Source: an uncultured Subdoligranulum sp. (GTDB lineage: Bacteria > Bacillota > Clostridia > Oscillospirales > Ruminococcaceae). From it: a DNA stretch of 64,000 nt. Shown one piece after another: positions 33,851 through 40,694 of this stretch (positions are counted from its first letter, which is position 1; the number at the start of each line of letters is the position of its first letter). The notes beneath the pieces are model-generated. The model saw nothing but the letters and a program-made list of their open reading frames with translations, was not told where the DNA came from and did no database searches. The stretch lies in contig UQZO01000001.1 in the NCBI GenBank assembly GCA_900545545.1, positions 186,001 through 250,000 on the forward strand, given 5' to 3'. The position numbers and the translations under genes were made by a program.

Positions 33851-34330
33851 ATGATGGCGGCGCCCGCCGCTTCGGCGGTTCTGGCGGATGTGTTGTGGTG
33901 CCTGGGACTGGGGTGCCTGCTGGGTGCGATGCGGGATGGCCTGAGCCTTGTGTTCGGCAACGGTCCGGTGCGGTGCTTTTTCTGGGACGTTCTGGCTTTT
34001 GCCATGGCGGCGGTGCTGGTTTTTGGGTTTTCGACCGGTGTCAGTGCCAGCGGCGTAGCCCGCTGGTACATGACCGGTGCGCTGCTGGCGGGGGCGCTGG
34101 CATGGCGGCAGGCGATTCAGCCGGCAGTGCACCGTTTTGTGCGGGCGGTACTGCATCTGCTGATCTGGCCGCTGCGTGCGGCGGAGCAACACCTGCTGCG
34201 GCCTTTGGGACAGCGCCTGGACGCGGTGCTCCGGCGTGTTTGCCCCAGGCATGCCCACAAAAAAGTGAGGAAAAAACCAAAAAACGGAAAAAAGCAGTTG
34301 CAAAAGCCGTCGAAAATATTATATAATTAG
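33851..34330 (+). CDS. yabQ: Spore cortex biosynthesis protein YabQ
   Basis: 159 residues; four to five hydrophobic segments in the first 115 residues (VLADVLWCLGLGCLLGAMRD is the family's first-helix/loop pattern with the conserved G-x-x-x-D), then a lysine-rich tail (KKVRKKPKNGKKQ). YabQ is a membrane protein targeted to the outer forespore membrane and needed for cortex synthesis in Bacillus. Starts 1 bp after the yabP stop, with no good ribosome site of its own, so it is probably translationally coupled. The 3' end also carries the divIC promoter, which makes the last codons (ending in N-stop) unusually AT-rich. Confidence 0.82.
   Translation: MMAAPAASAVLADVLWCLGLGCLLGAMRDGLSLVFGNGPVRCFFWDVLAFAMAAVLVFGFSTGVSASGVARWYMTGALLAGALAWRQAIQPAVHRFVRAVLHLLIWPLRAAEQHLLRPLGQRLDAVLRRVCPRHAHKKVRKKPKNGKKQLQKPSKILYN
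34298..34327 (+). promoter_or_regulatory. SigA-type promoter of divIC inside the end of yabQ
   Basis: TTGCAA (34298-34303), 18-nt spacer, TATAAT (34322-34327); the -10 lies in the last codons of yabQ. It allows vegetative divIC expression independent of the sporulation genes upstream. Confidence 0.7.
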
Positions 34331-34401
34331 CCATACGTAGTATTGCGCGCAGTCTGCGCACGAAACCACGCAATTTGTGAAGGAAAGGGGGCATCCCGAT
34401 T

Positions 34402-34686
34402 ATGCGCAAACGTCATGGGCTGCTCCCGCGGTGGCTGATGGTCGCTGCATTTCTGGCGCTTTGCGGGTACCTGTTTGTGAGCCTGATCCACTGTCAGGTA
34501 TCCATCGGCTCCAAGGAGCAGGAACTGCTCAGCGTGCAAAACCAGCTCAGCAATCAGCTGACGGAAAACGCCGAGCTCTCCAATACATTGGAGCAGGGCG
34601 ATGACGCCATCATCGAGCGTTATGCCCGCGAACAGGGCTATGCAAAACCCAATGAGCGTGTGTTTGTAGACATCAGCGGCAAATAA
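34402..34686 (+). CDS. divIC: Septum formation initiator DivIC (FtsB-like)
   Basis: 94 residues: basic cytoplasmic start (MRKRHG), one membrane helix (about 11-30), an extracellular coiled coil (SKEQELLSVQNQLSNQLTENAELSNTLE) and the conserved C-terminal motif IIERYAREQGYAKPNERVF. Works with FtsL and DivIB in the divisome. AAGGAAAGGGGG precedes the ATG. As in Bacillus it follows yabQ and precedes an S1-domain gene (yabR). Confidence 0.9.
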   Translation: MRKRHGLLPRWLMVAAFLALCGYLFVSLIHCQVSIGSKEQELLSVQNQLSNQLTENAELSNTLEQGDDAIIERYAREQGYAKPNERVFVDISGK

Positions 34687-34767
34687 TTGCGGAATTTTGT
34701 TTCAGCAGGGGCGCTTTGCGGCAACCCTTCTGCATAAATCAATCAAAAGAAAAAGGGGTATTCTAGT

Positions 34768-35229
34768 TTGGCATTACAAGTTGGGGATATTGTCGAGGGC
34801 AAGGTAACCGGTATCAAGCCGTTCGGCGCGTTTGTTTCTCTGCCGGAGGGCAAGACCGGTCTTGTCCATATTTCGGAGGTTTCCTACGAGTTCGTGCAGG
34901 ATCTCTCCGCTGTGCTCGAGGACGGGCAGACGGTTTCGGTGAAGGTGCTCTCCATTGCGCCGGATGGCAAGATCGCCTTGTCCATCAAGCGTACACAGCC
35001 CGCGCCGGAACGCGGCAACCGCCAGCAGAGCGGCGGCCCCCGTCCCGCACATCGCCCCAAGCGTGAGGATAAGCCCCGCGTCTGGCAGCCCAAGCCTGCT
35101 GCGCCCCAGGGCGAAATGAGCTTTGAGGATATGATGGCGCGCTATAAGTCCCGCAGCGAGGAAAAGATCGCTGACCTCAAGCGTGTGACGGAAAACCATC
35201 GCGGTGGATATTCCCGCCGCCGCGGCTGA
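34768..35229 (+). CDS. S1 RNA-binding domain protein (YabR-like)
   Basis: 153 residues. One S1 domain (3-73: GDIVEGKVTGIKPFGAFVSL, GKTGLVHISEVS, VKVLSIAPDGKIALSIK) followed by a basic, proline-rich low-complexity region and a helical tail (MSFEDMMARYKSRSEEKIADLKR) ending in RRRG. Resembles Bacillus YabR and the general stress protein 13 family; role likely ribosome or RNA binding. Start is TTG with AAAAGGGG 10 nt upstream. It lies in the divIC neighbourhood as in Bacillus. Confidence 0.85.
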   Translation: MALQVGDIVEGKVTGIKPFGAFVSLPEGKTGLVHISEVSYEFVQDLSAVLEDGQTVSVKVLSIAPDGKIALSIKRTQPAPERGNRQQSGGPRPAHRPKREDKPRVWQPKPAAPQGEMSFEDMMARYKSRSEEKIADLKRVTENHRGGYSRRRG

Positions 35230-35259
35230 TCCCGACACACACAATAAAAGCAGGTACAC

Positions 35260-35305
35260 AGCTCTACCCTGACGGCAGTATTACCGCCGGGGTTAGAGCT
35301 TTTTT
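35260..35305 (+). terminator. Terminator after the S1-domain gene
   Basis: AGCTCTA (35260-35266) pairs with TAGAGCT (35294-35300), extended inward by CCC/GGG and CGG/CCG, then a T-run. Confidence 0.88.
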
Positions 35306-35332
35306 GCAAAAATTCAAACCGAAAGGATCACT

Positions 35333-36469
35333 ATGCCCACACTGTACACCTTGGTTGCCCCCTGTTTTTTCGGCACCGAGTCTACCCTTCATTTTGAAAT
35401 CAAGCGCCTGGGCGCCCAGAACATTCAGGTCACCGATGGCCGCATTGCCTTTCAGGGCGGCGCGGACCTGATCGCGGCAGCCAACCTGAACCTGCGCACC
35501 GCGGAGCGTGTGCTGGTACAGTTGGCTTCCTACAAAGCCACGACCTTCGATGAGCTGTTTGACGGCTGCTACCATATCGCCTGGGAGGAGCTGCTGCCTG
35601 CCGATGCGGCGTTCCCGGTCAAGGGGTCCAGCCTGTCCAGTCAGCTTTCCAGCGTGCCTGCCTGCCAGAGCATCATCAAGAAAGCTATTGTCAAACGGCT
35701 GATGGCGGGCCACCGGACAAGCACGCTGCCGGAAACCGGCAATGTGTATAAGGTGCGCTTTGCACTGCGTAAAAATGAGGTGGAAATCTATCTGGATACC
35801 TCGGGCGACGGTCTGCACAAGCGCGGTTATCGCCGGAATGCCACCCTGGCCCCCATCAAGGAAACATTGGCTGCTGCCATTGCTGATCTGGGCCGTGTGC
35901 GCCGTGACAGCCTTGTGCAGGACCCCTTCTGCGGTTCCGGCACGCTGGTGATCGAAGCCGCCCAGAAAGCCCTGAACCTGGCGCCAGGTCTGCGCCGCCG
36001 CTTTGCCGCCGAGCATTTCGACTTTGTACCGGCGGAAGTCTGGGCCGAGCAGCGCCAGAAAGCGCTGGCGGAATTGCGCCGGGACGCAGCCTTCGAAGGT
36101 GTGGGGTACGATATTGATCCCGCTGCGGTGGCCCTGGCCAATGCCAACGCCAAACTGGCCGGGGTAAGGGACCGCTGCCGCTTTGAGGTGGCCGATGTGA
36201 AGGACTTCCATCCGGCCCAGAACGCCACGGTACTGACCAACCCGCCCTATGGCGAGCGCCTGGGTGACAGCGCGGAAGCGGCTTCTCTGGCCCGCACGTT
36301 GGGGCAGGTCTGGCAGCGCAACCCGGCACAGGGGCTGTATGCCATCACGGCTGATGCGGACTTTGAGCAGCACTTCGGCAAAAAGGCCGCCCGCCGCCGG
36401 AAAATCTATAACGGTATGATTCCCTGCCAGCTGTATATGTACTACGACCAGCCCAAGGCCAAGAGGTAA
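35333..36469 (+). CDS. THUMP-domain class I rRNA methyltransferase (RlmL N-terminal/YpsC-like)
   Basis: 378 residues. N-terminal ferredoxin-like plus THUMP region (1-160: RVLVQLASYKATTFDELF, VPACQSIIKKAIVKRL), followed by a Rossmann methyltransferase with DPFCGSGTLVIEAA (near 197) and the catalytic TNPPYGERLG (near 302), typical of N2-guanine or N6-adenine RNA methylases. Bacterial orthologues (YpsC) are thought to modify 23S rRNA like the N-terminal half of RlmL. Ribosome site AAAGGATC is weak but well placed. The next gene begins 4 bp after its stop. Confidence 0.9.
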   Translation: MPTLYTLVAPCFFGTESTLHFEIKRLGAQNIQVTDGRIAFQGGADLIAAANLNLRTAERVLVQLASYKATTFDELFDGCYHIAWEELLPADAAFPVKGSSLSSQLSSVPACQSIIKKAIVKRLMAGHRTSTLPETGNVYKVRFALRKNEVEIYLDTSGDGLHKRGYRRNATLAPIKETLAAAIADLGRVRRDSLVQDPFCGSGTLVIEAAQKALNLAPGLRRRFAAEHFDFVPAEVWAEQRQKALAELRRDAAFEGVGYDIDPAAVALANANAKLAGVRDRCRFEVADVKDFHPAQNATVLTNPPYGERLGDSAEAASLARTLGQVWQRNPAQGLYAITADADFEQHFGKKAARRRKIYNGMIPCQLYMYYDQPKAKR

Positions 36470-36473
36470 GGCG

Positions 36474-37301
36474 ATGGAAGATTTAAAACTGGCGATTCTT
36501 ATTGATGCCGATAACATCTCGCCCAAGTATGTCAAGGTCATTCTGGATGAGGCGGCTTCCTTTGGCGTGGCTGCCTGCAAGCGCATTTACGGCGACTGGT
36601 CCGATGCACGGCTGAAAAGCTGGAAGGATGCACTGCTCAACAACTCCATCATTCCCATTCAGCAGTACAGCTATACCACGGGAAAGAATGCCACCGACTC
36701 GGCCATGATCATCGACGCCATGGACCTTTTGTACGGCGGCAATCTGGACGGCTTCTGCATCGTATCCTCGGACAGTGACTTTACCCGCCTGGCAGCCCGT
36801 CTGCGGGAGGCGGGCAAGCTGGTCATCGGCATGGGGGAGAGTAAGGCACTGGGCCCCTTTGTCAAAGCCTGCGATCAGTTCAAGTACCTTGACCTGATCC
36901 TCGACCACGGAGAGACGGAACAGGCCGCCCCGGAAGCCCCCGCGGCAGAAACCCATGCCCTGGCCAACGCCGGGGATGATACCGCCATCAACCGGGACTC
37001 CATCGAGCGCATCATCCATGGGCTTATCGGTGAGATGGATGACGGTACCGGTTGGGTGCGTACCTCCCGGGTGGGAGACCAGCTCATCAAGCGGTATCCT
37101 GACTTTGACGTGCGCAACTTCGGCTCCAAGAGCCTGAACAAATTCCTGGCTTCTCTGCCCGAGATGGAAGTGGAAGAACGGATTCTTTCCAACGGCAATC
37201 CCATCCAGTTTGTGCGGATTCGCCCGGCTCCCAAGAAGGCGGCTCCCCGCCGTCCCGGTGCCAAAAAGGCGCCGCGCCGCACCAATACCAAACGCAAATA
37301 A
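36474..37301 (+). CDS. NYN (PIN-like) domain protein with C-terminal OST-HTH/LOTUS domain
   Basis: 275 residues. The NYN nuclease-like fold covers residues 5-145 with the acidic set D11 and D13 (LIDADNIS), D75 (TDSAMIIDAMD), D100 and D102 (VSSDSDF), which is complete enough for a metal-dependent RNase. An OST-HTH/LOTUS winged helix (about 170-245: DGTGWVRTSRVGDQLIKRYPDF, KSLNKFLASLPEMEVEE) and a Lys/Arg-rich tail follow, both suited to RNA binding. This NYN-LOTUS architecture is known in many bacteria but its targets are undefined. Tightly linked to the rRNA methyltransferase gene (4-bp gap, GAGGTAAGG site), hinting at an RNA-related role. Confidence 0.85.
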   Translation: MEDLKLAILIDADNISPKYVKVILDEAASFGVAACKRIYGDWSDARLKSWKDALLNNSIIPIQQYSYTTGKNATDSAMIIDAMDLLYGGNLDGFCIVSSDSDFTRLAARLREAGKLVIGMGESKALGPFVKACDQFKYLDLILDHGETEQAAPEAPAAETHALANAGDDTAINRDSIERIIHGLIGEMDDGTGWVRTSRVGDQLIKRYPDFDVRNFGSKSLNKFLASLPEMEVEERILSNGNPIQFVRIRPAPKKAAPRRPGAKKAPRRTNTKRK

Positions 37302-37307
37302 AATAAG

Positions 37308-37346
37308 AACCGCGCAGCCCTTTGCACAGGCTGCGCGGTTTTCTTT
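37308..37346 (+). terminator. Terminator between convergent NYN and SDR genes
   Basis: AACCGCGCAGCC (37308-37319) pairs with GGCTGCGCGGTT (37329-37340), then TTCTTT. Confidence 0.88.
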
Positions 37347-37351
37347 GTATG

Positions 37352-38092
37352 TCAGATCACAAGGCCGCCGTTCTGGCCGATGACCTGCCCGGTGATATAC
37401 CCGGAGGCCTCATCTGCCAGAAACACAAGGGTGCGGGCGATTTCCTCAGGGGTGCCCAGCCGCCCTACGGGGGTATCCTCCGCCAGCACGGCGCGGTCCT
37501 CGGCGGTGAAGCCCGCCATCATATCGGTATCGATGACGCCCGGTGCCACGATGTTTACCGTGATGCCGCTGGGGCCTTCCTCCTTGGCAAGGGCCTTGCC
37601 AAGGCCGATCAGCCCGGCTTTAGCGGCACTGTAGGCAACCTCGCAGCTGCCGCCGGTCTGCCCCCACATGCTGCTCACCAGCAGGATGCGGCCGTATTTC
37701 TGGTGAATCATGCCGGGTAGCACAGCGCGGCATGCGTAAAAGGCGCCGTCCAGATCGACCCCCATAATCCGCCGCCAATCCTCGTCGGTGGTGTCGGTGA
37801 ACAGTTTTTGTTGGGCGATACCGGCGTTGCAAACCAGTACCTGAAGCCCGCCCAGCTCCTGCTCCGCCCGACGTACCGCGGTGGCCACCTGGGCGGCATC
37901 GGCAGCATCGGCGCGCAGGGCCAGAAACCGGCTGTCTGGAGCCATCTGCTGGGCCTGGGCCAAGATCTGCTCGGCGGCGCTTGCGTGGTTGTTCCAGGTA
38001 AAGGCAACCTGATAGCCGGCACGGGCAAAGGCCAACACGGCGGCCGCGCCGATTCCACGGCTGCCGCCGGTGATCAGTACATTTTTCTTCAT
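37352..38092 (-). CDS. Short-chain dehydrogenase/reductase (FabG-like)
   Basis: 246 residues, classical SDR. NAD(P) loop TGGSRGIG (8-15), NAG (89-91), catalytic S140/S141 and YSAAK (Y154, K158), PGVIDTDM. Most similar in style to 3-oxoacyl-ACP reductase FabG, but it is not in a fatty-acid operon; it lies behind tadA with only one base between the tadA stop and its ATG (TGA-T-ATG), so translation is coupled. Actual substrate unknown; a general ketoreductase is equally possible. The last of three minus-strand genes (CPBP-tadA-SDR). Confidence 0.85.
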   Translation of the reverse strand: MKKNVLITGGSRGIGAAAVLAFARAGYQVAFTWNNHASAAEQILAQAQQMAPDSRFLALRADAADAAQVATAVRRAEQELGGLQVLVCNAGIAQQKLFTDTTDEDWRRIMGVDLDGAFYACRAVLPGMIHQKYGRILLVSSMWGQTGGSCEVAYSAAKAGLIGLGKALAKEEGPSGITVNIVAPGVIDTDMMAGFTAEDRAVLAEDTPVGRLGTPEEIARTLVFLADEASGYITGQVIGQNGGLVI

Positions 38093-38093
38093 A

Positions 38094-38555
38094 TCATTTC
38101 TTCTTTCGTTTCTCGCGCAGCATTACAAAAAAATCCTGCAGCAATGCCTGCGCTTCTTCCTGCAAAAGCCCCTGCTCAATAACCGGGTGATGGTTGAAGG
38201 GCAGCGCAAACAGGTCGGTCAGGCTGCCGCAGCAACCGGCCTTGGGATCGCGCGCACCGTACACCACGCGCCGCAGGCGGCTGTTGATGATGGCACCGCT
38301 GCACATGGGGCAGGGTTCCAGCGTCACGAAAAGCTCGCACTGCCACAGCCGCCAGCCGCCCAGCGCCTTGCAGGCGGCGTCAATGGCCAGCAGCTCGGCA
38401 TGGTAGGTGGCGTTTTTGCCGGTTTCCCGCAGATTGTGGGCCTTGGCCACGATCTCGCCGCCCTTGGCGACAACCGCGCCCACCGGTACTTCCCCCAGGG
38501 CGGCCGCCACACGGGCTTCCTCCAGGGCAACCTGCATCAGTTGTTCGTCGGTCAT
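38094..38555 (-). CDS. tadA: tRNA-specific adenosine deaminase
   Basis: Deaminates A34 of tRNA-Arg(ACG) to inosine. 153 residues with the zinc and catalytic residues H52 and E54 (YHAELLAID), C82 and C85 (EPCPMCSGAI), and the family PVGAVV and YGARDPKAGCCGSL segments. GAGGA precedes the ATG. Lies between the CPBP protease gene (18-bp gap) and an SDR gene; the three appear to share one transcript from the promoter at 39515-39543. Confidence 0.95.
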   Translation of the reverse strand: MTDEQLMQVALEEARVAAALGEVPVGAVVAKGGEIVAKAHNLRETGKNATYHAELLAIDAACKALGGWRLWQCELFVTLEPCPMCSGAIINSRLRRVVYGARDPKAGCCGSLTDLFALPFNHHPVIEQGLLQEEAQALLQDFFVMLREKRKKK

Positions 38556-38573
38556 GAAAACATCCTCAATGGC

Positions 38574-39479
38574 TTAAAAAAATACGGTGTATACCAACAG
38601 AAATACAACGCCCAGCGAGTAGGCGGGGCTGGTGAAAACATCCAGCACATCCACACCGGGGCGCAGCCCGGCCGAAAAGCGGAATCCCTGCTGCCGGGCG
38701 TGATAGACCAGCCACAGGCCGAACAGCGGGAAGAACAGCAGAATGAACAATTCCACCCCAAAAGCAACATTGTTGGGGGCGTAAAACCGCAGATACAGGC
38801 TCAGGAAGGCAATGCAGTTATTGACAAAATGCAGCAGCATACCCGGCAAAATGCTGCCGGAACGTTCTGCCAGCCAGCCGAGGAAAACACCGCAGACCAG
38901 CGCGGTAAGGCCCTGGATGGGGTCCAGGTGCAAAAGAGCAAACAACAGGGCAGGGCCGAAGATGGCCACCGCACTGCCGCAGGGGCGCAGCAACCCTTGC
39001 AGGGCCCCGCGGAAGAAAAGCTCCTCCACAATGGCCGGCATGACGCAGAGGACCAAAAACTGTAAGAACAATTCAAAACCGCCGCTGGGCAGAATGCTGC
39101 TGGTGTTTTCAATGCCCAGCGCATGGGACAAAAGCGCCCCGGCCAGATTGGCTATGTTGGCAAGCCCCAGAAAGACCGGCAGGCAGAACGCCGGGCTCCA
39201 GGGGGCAGGCAGTACAATGCGCAGATCCTTGCTTTGCAGCCGGGTGACGCGCAGCATGAACCACAAAGGGATCGCAATGGACCCGATGCCGATCAGCAAC
39301 TGCAGCAGACTGATGGTGACGTCGGTAAAACCTACCGGTTTGGCCATGCTGGCTCCCGGCTGGATCAACCCCATAACGGCCCCGATTCCGGCATACAAAA
39401 CCGAACGTACCAATAAATAAAACAGCGCGGCAATCGCACACCAGCTGGCGGCTCCGCGCACTCCGCGTGATTTAGCCAT
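38574..39479 (-). CDS. CPBP-family intramembrane glutamic/metalloprotease
   Basis: 301 residues, about eight membrane helices. The CPBP (CAAX-type, ABI) motifs are present: PAIVEELFFRGALQGLL (EExxxR), FALLHLDP, and the third helix block LLHFVNNCIAF with a conserved H-x-x-x-N. Such enzymes are linked to prenyl-protein processing in eukaryotes and to bacteriocin immunity or unknown processing in bacteria. No bacteriocin gene is nearby. First gene of the minus-strand operon, with its own promoter and a GAGGGA ribosome site. Confidence 0.88.
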   Translation of the reverse strand: MAKSRGVRGAASWCAIAALFYLLVRSVLYAGIGAVMGLIQPGASMAKPVGFTDVTISLLQLLIGIGSIAIPLWFMLRVTRLQSKDLRIVLPAPWSPAFCLPVFLGLANIANLAGALLSHALGIENTSSILPSGGFELFLQFLVLCVMPAIVEELFFRGALQGLLRPCGSAVAIFGPALLFALLHLDPIQGLTALVCGVFLGWLAERSGSILPGMLLHFVNNCIAFLSLYLRFYAPNNVAFGVELFILLFFPLFGLWLVYHARQQGFRFSAGLRPGVDVLDVFTSPAYSLGVVFLLVYTVFF

Positions 39480-39514
39480 TCCCTCATCCCTTACAAAAGC
39501 AATCCTTAGGTAGT

Positions 39515-39543
39515 ATCATAACACACCGGCGTGTTTGGCGCAA
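39515..39543 (-). promoter_or_regulatory. Promoter of the CPBP-tadA-SDR operon
   Basis: Minus strand TTGCGC (39543-39538), 17-nt spacer ending TGT (extended -10), TATGAT (39520-39515), 35 bp before the CPBP start. Confidence 0.75.
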
Positions 39544-39548
39544 TAAAT

Positions 39549-39585
39549 AAAAAAAGACCCAACCGGTGTGCGGGCCGGTAAGGTC
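39549..39585 (-). terminator. Intrinsic terminator on the minus strand upstream of the CPBP promoter
   Basis: Minus strand GACCTTACCGG (39585-39575) pairs with CCGGTTGGGTC (39566-39556), 10 of 11 positions, 8-nt loop, followed by seven T (39555-39549). No protein gene ends here, so it implies a short upstream transcript. Confidence 0.75.
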
Positions 39586-39645
39586 GTGGAGGGAGAGAGG
39601 AGCCAATGCGAAATCTGCAATGTGCGTTGCAGGCATTGACTTTCT
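39549..39645 (-). ncRNA. Candidate small regulatory RNA with C/U-rich seed
   Basis: On the minus strand, a plausible promoter (39680-39652) is followed by about 97 nt ending in an intrinsic terminator. Predicted structure, 5' to 3': a hairpin made of CAATGC/GCATTG and, stacked on it, CTGCAA/TTGCAG with a CGCACA loop (39638-39604); an unpaired tract CTCCTCTCTCCCTCC (about 39603-39588); and a terminator stem. The tract is complementary to GGAGG-type ribosome sites, as in the C-rich seeds of Gram-positive sRNAs that block translation. It is bounded on the left by the CPBP promoter and on the right by a divergent LysR gene. Alternative: part of a leader or a spurious fold. A 20-codon open frame exists on the other strand over the same DNA. 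Confidence 0.5.
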
Positions 39646-39664
39646 TTTATTATGATAGTACAGT
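39636..39664 (+). promoter_or_regulatory. Possible promoter of the LysR gene
   Basis: TTGACT (39636-39641), 17-nt spacer, TACAGT (39659-39664); 70 bp before the start codon. It overlaps the divergent candidate sRNA promoter. Confidence 0.5.
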
Positions 39665-39680
39665 ATAGACGTGAAGTAAA
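39652..39680 (-). promoter_or_regulatory. Possible promoter of the candidate sRNA
   Basis: Minus strand TTTACT (39680-39675), 17-nt spacer, TATCAT (39657-39652). A TAT-N11-ATA element (39651-39667) overlapping both -10 regions fits the T-N11-A form of LysR binding sites. Confidence 0.45.
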
Positions 39681-39734
39681 GTACAATTTTTTCATATATG
39701 AGATGAAACAAATTCACGAAACGGGAGGCCCATT

Positions 39735-40616
39735 ATGACGTTGACGGATTGCCAGATTCTGGTAATGGTGGCCCAGCTGGGGACCTTTGCAGCTGCGGCG
39801 GAACAGATGCACCTTACGCCCTCCGCCATCAGCCACGCGGTGTCCGGCATGGAGGCAGAATGCGGATTTCCGCTGTTTACCCGGACCAAAAGCGGCGTAA
39901 CGATGACGGCAGCGGGGGAGAGTCTTTTCCCGTCCATTCGCCAGATGCTCAATAGCAGCGAACTGCTGGACCAGTCCATCGCACAGATCAACGGTATGCA
40001 CAAAGGGGTTCTGCGTGTGGGCGTTTTCAACTCCGCCTGCGTTACCTGGATGCCGCAGTTGGTGCCGCCGTTTCAGAAGGAATTTCCCGGCATTGATGTG
40101 CAGATCTACCAGGGTTCCTACGCCGATATTGCCGCCTGGCTGAAAAACGGTGTGGTGGAACTGGGGTTTCTTTCCAATTCCAGCGCCAAGGACCTGGATT
40201 TTGAGCCGCTGTATGAGGACCCCCTCATCTGCATTGCCCCGGCGTCCTACAAGCCCAAACGCCCGGGCTGCGTCTGGGCCGAAGAACTGCAGGGCCAGCC
40301 GTTTGTCAGCCAGCAGGCCGACGTGGATGCGGATATCCAGAGTTACTTTAAAAAGAACGATCTGCATGTGAACAGCCGCTGCTATATTGTGGATGACCAG
40401 TCCATGATCGCCATGGTTTCCTGCGGGCAGGGCCTGGCCATCATGCCGGAACTGATGTTCAAGATGGGCACCGATTACAGCGGCTGCCAGGTTTTGCGCC
40501 TGGAACCGGCCGCGGGGCGCAGCATCGGTCTGGCCTGCCTTTCCCGTCGGGGGCTTTCCCCGGCGGCCAGCCGCTTTATCGAGCATACCCGCAAATACGC
40601 CCAGACCTTGAAATAA
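39735..40616 (+). CDS. LysR-family transcriptional regulator
   Basis: 293 residues. N-terminal winged helix-turn-helix (1-62: LGTFAAAAEQMHLTPSAISHAVSGME and FTRTKSGVTMTAAGE), linker helix, and a periplasmic-binding-like effector domain (90-290, GVLRVGVFNSACVTWMPQLV). The effector is unknown. GGGAGG precedes the ATG. LysR proteins usually control a divergently transcribed neighbour; here the nearest divergent transcript is the candidate sRNA, then the CPBP operon. Terminates without an obvious hairpin before the PHP gene promoter at 40634. Confidence 0.93.
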   Translation: MTLTDCQILVMVAQLGTFAAAAEQMHLTPSAISHAVSGMEAECGFPLFTRTKSGVTMTAAGESLFPSIRQMLNSSELLDQSIAQINGMHKGVLRVGVFNSACVTWMPQLVPPFQKEFPGIDVQIYQGSYADIAAWLKNGVVELGFLSNSSAKDLDFEPLYEDPLICIAPASYKPKRPGCVWAEELQGQPFVSQQADVDADIQSYFKKNDLHVNSRCYIVDDQSMIAMVSCGQGLAIMPELMFKMGTDYSGCQVLRLEPAAGRSIGLACLSRRGLSPAASRFIEHTRKYAQTLK

Positions 40617-40633
40617 TGGCCGGGGACAAGGGC

Positions 40634-40662
40634 TTTTCAAACGAAGGAAAAAAGAGTATAAT
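40634..40662 (+). promoter_or_regulatory. Promoter of the PHP-led gene group
   Basis: TTTTCA (40634-40639), 17-nt spacer, TATAAT (40657-40662), 32 bp before the PHP start. Confidence 0.65.
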
Positions 40663-40694
40663 AAGACGTTAAAGAGCCGAAAGGGGGAACTGCT

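Noticed and set aside
39606..39668. 20-codon plus-strand peptide (MRNLQCALQ...) behind a GGAGGGAGAGAGGAG tract
   Set aside because: The purine tract is the complement of the sRNA candidate's C/U tract and no plus-strand promoter is visible upstream; kept only as an alternative reading.
39484..39717. 77-codon minus-strand open frame across the sRNA candidate and CPBP promoter
   Set aside because: Runs through an intrinsic terminator and a promoter, and lacks a ribosome site.
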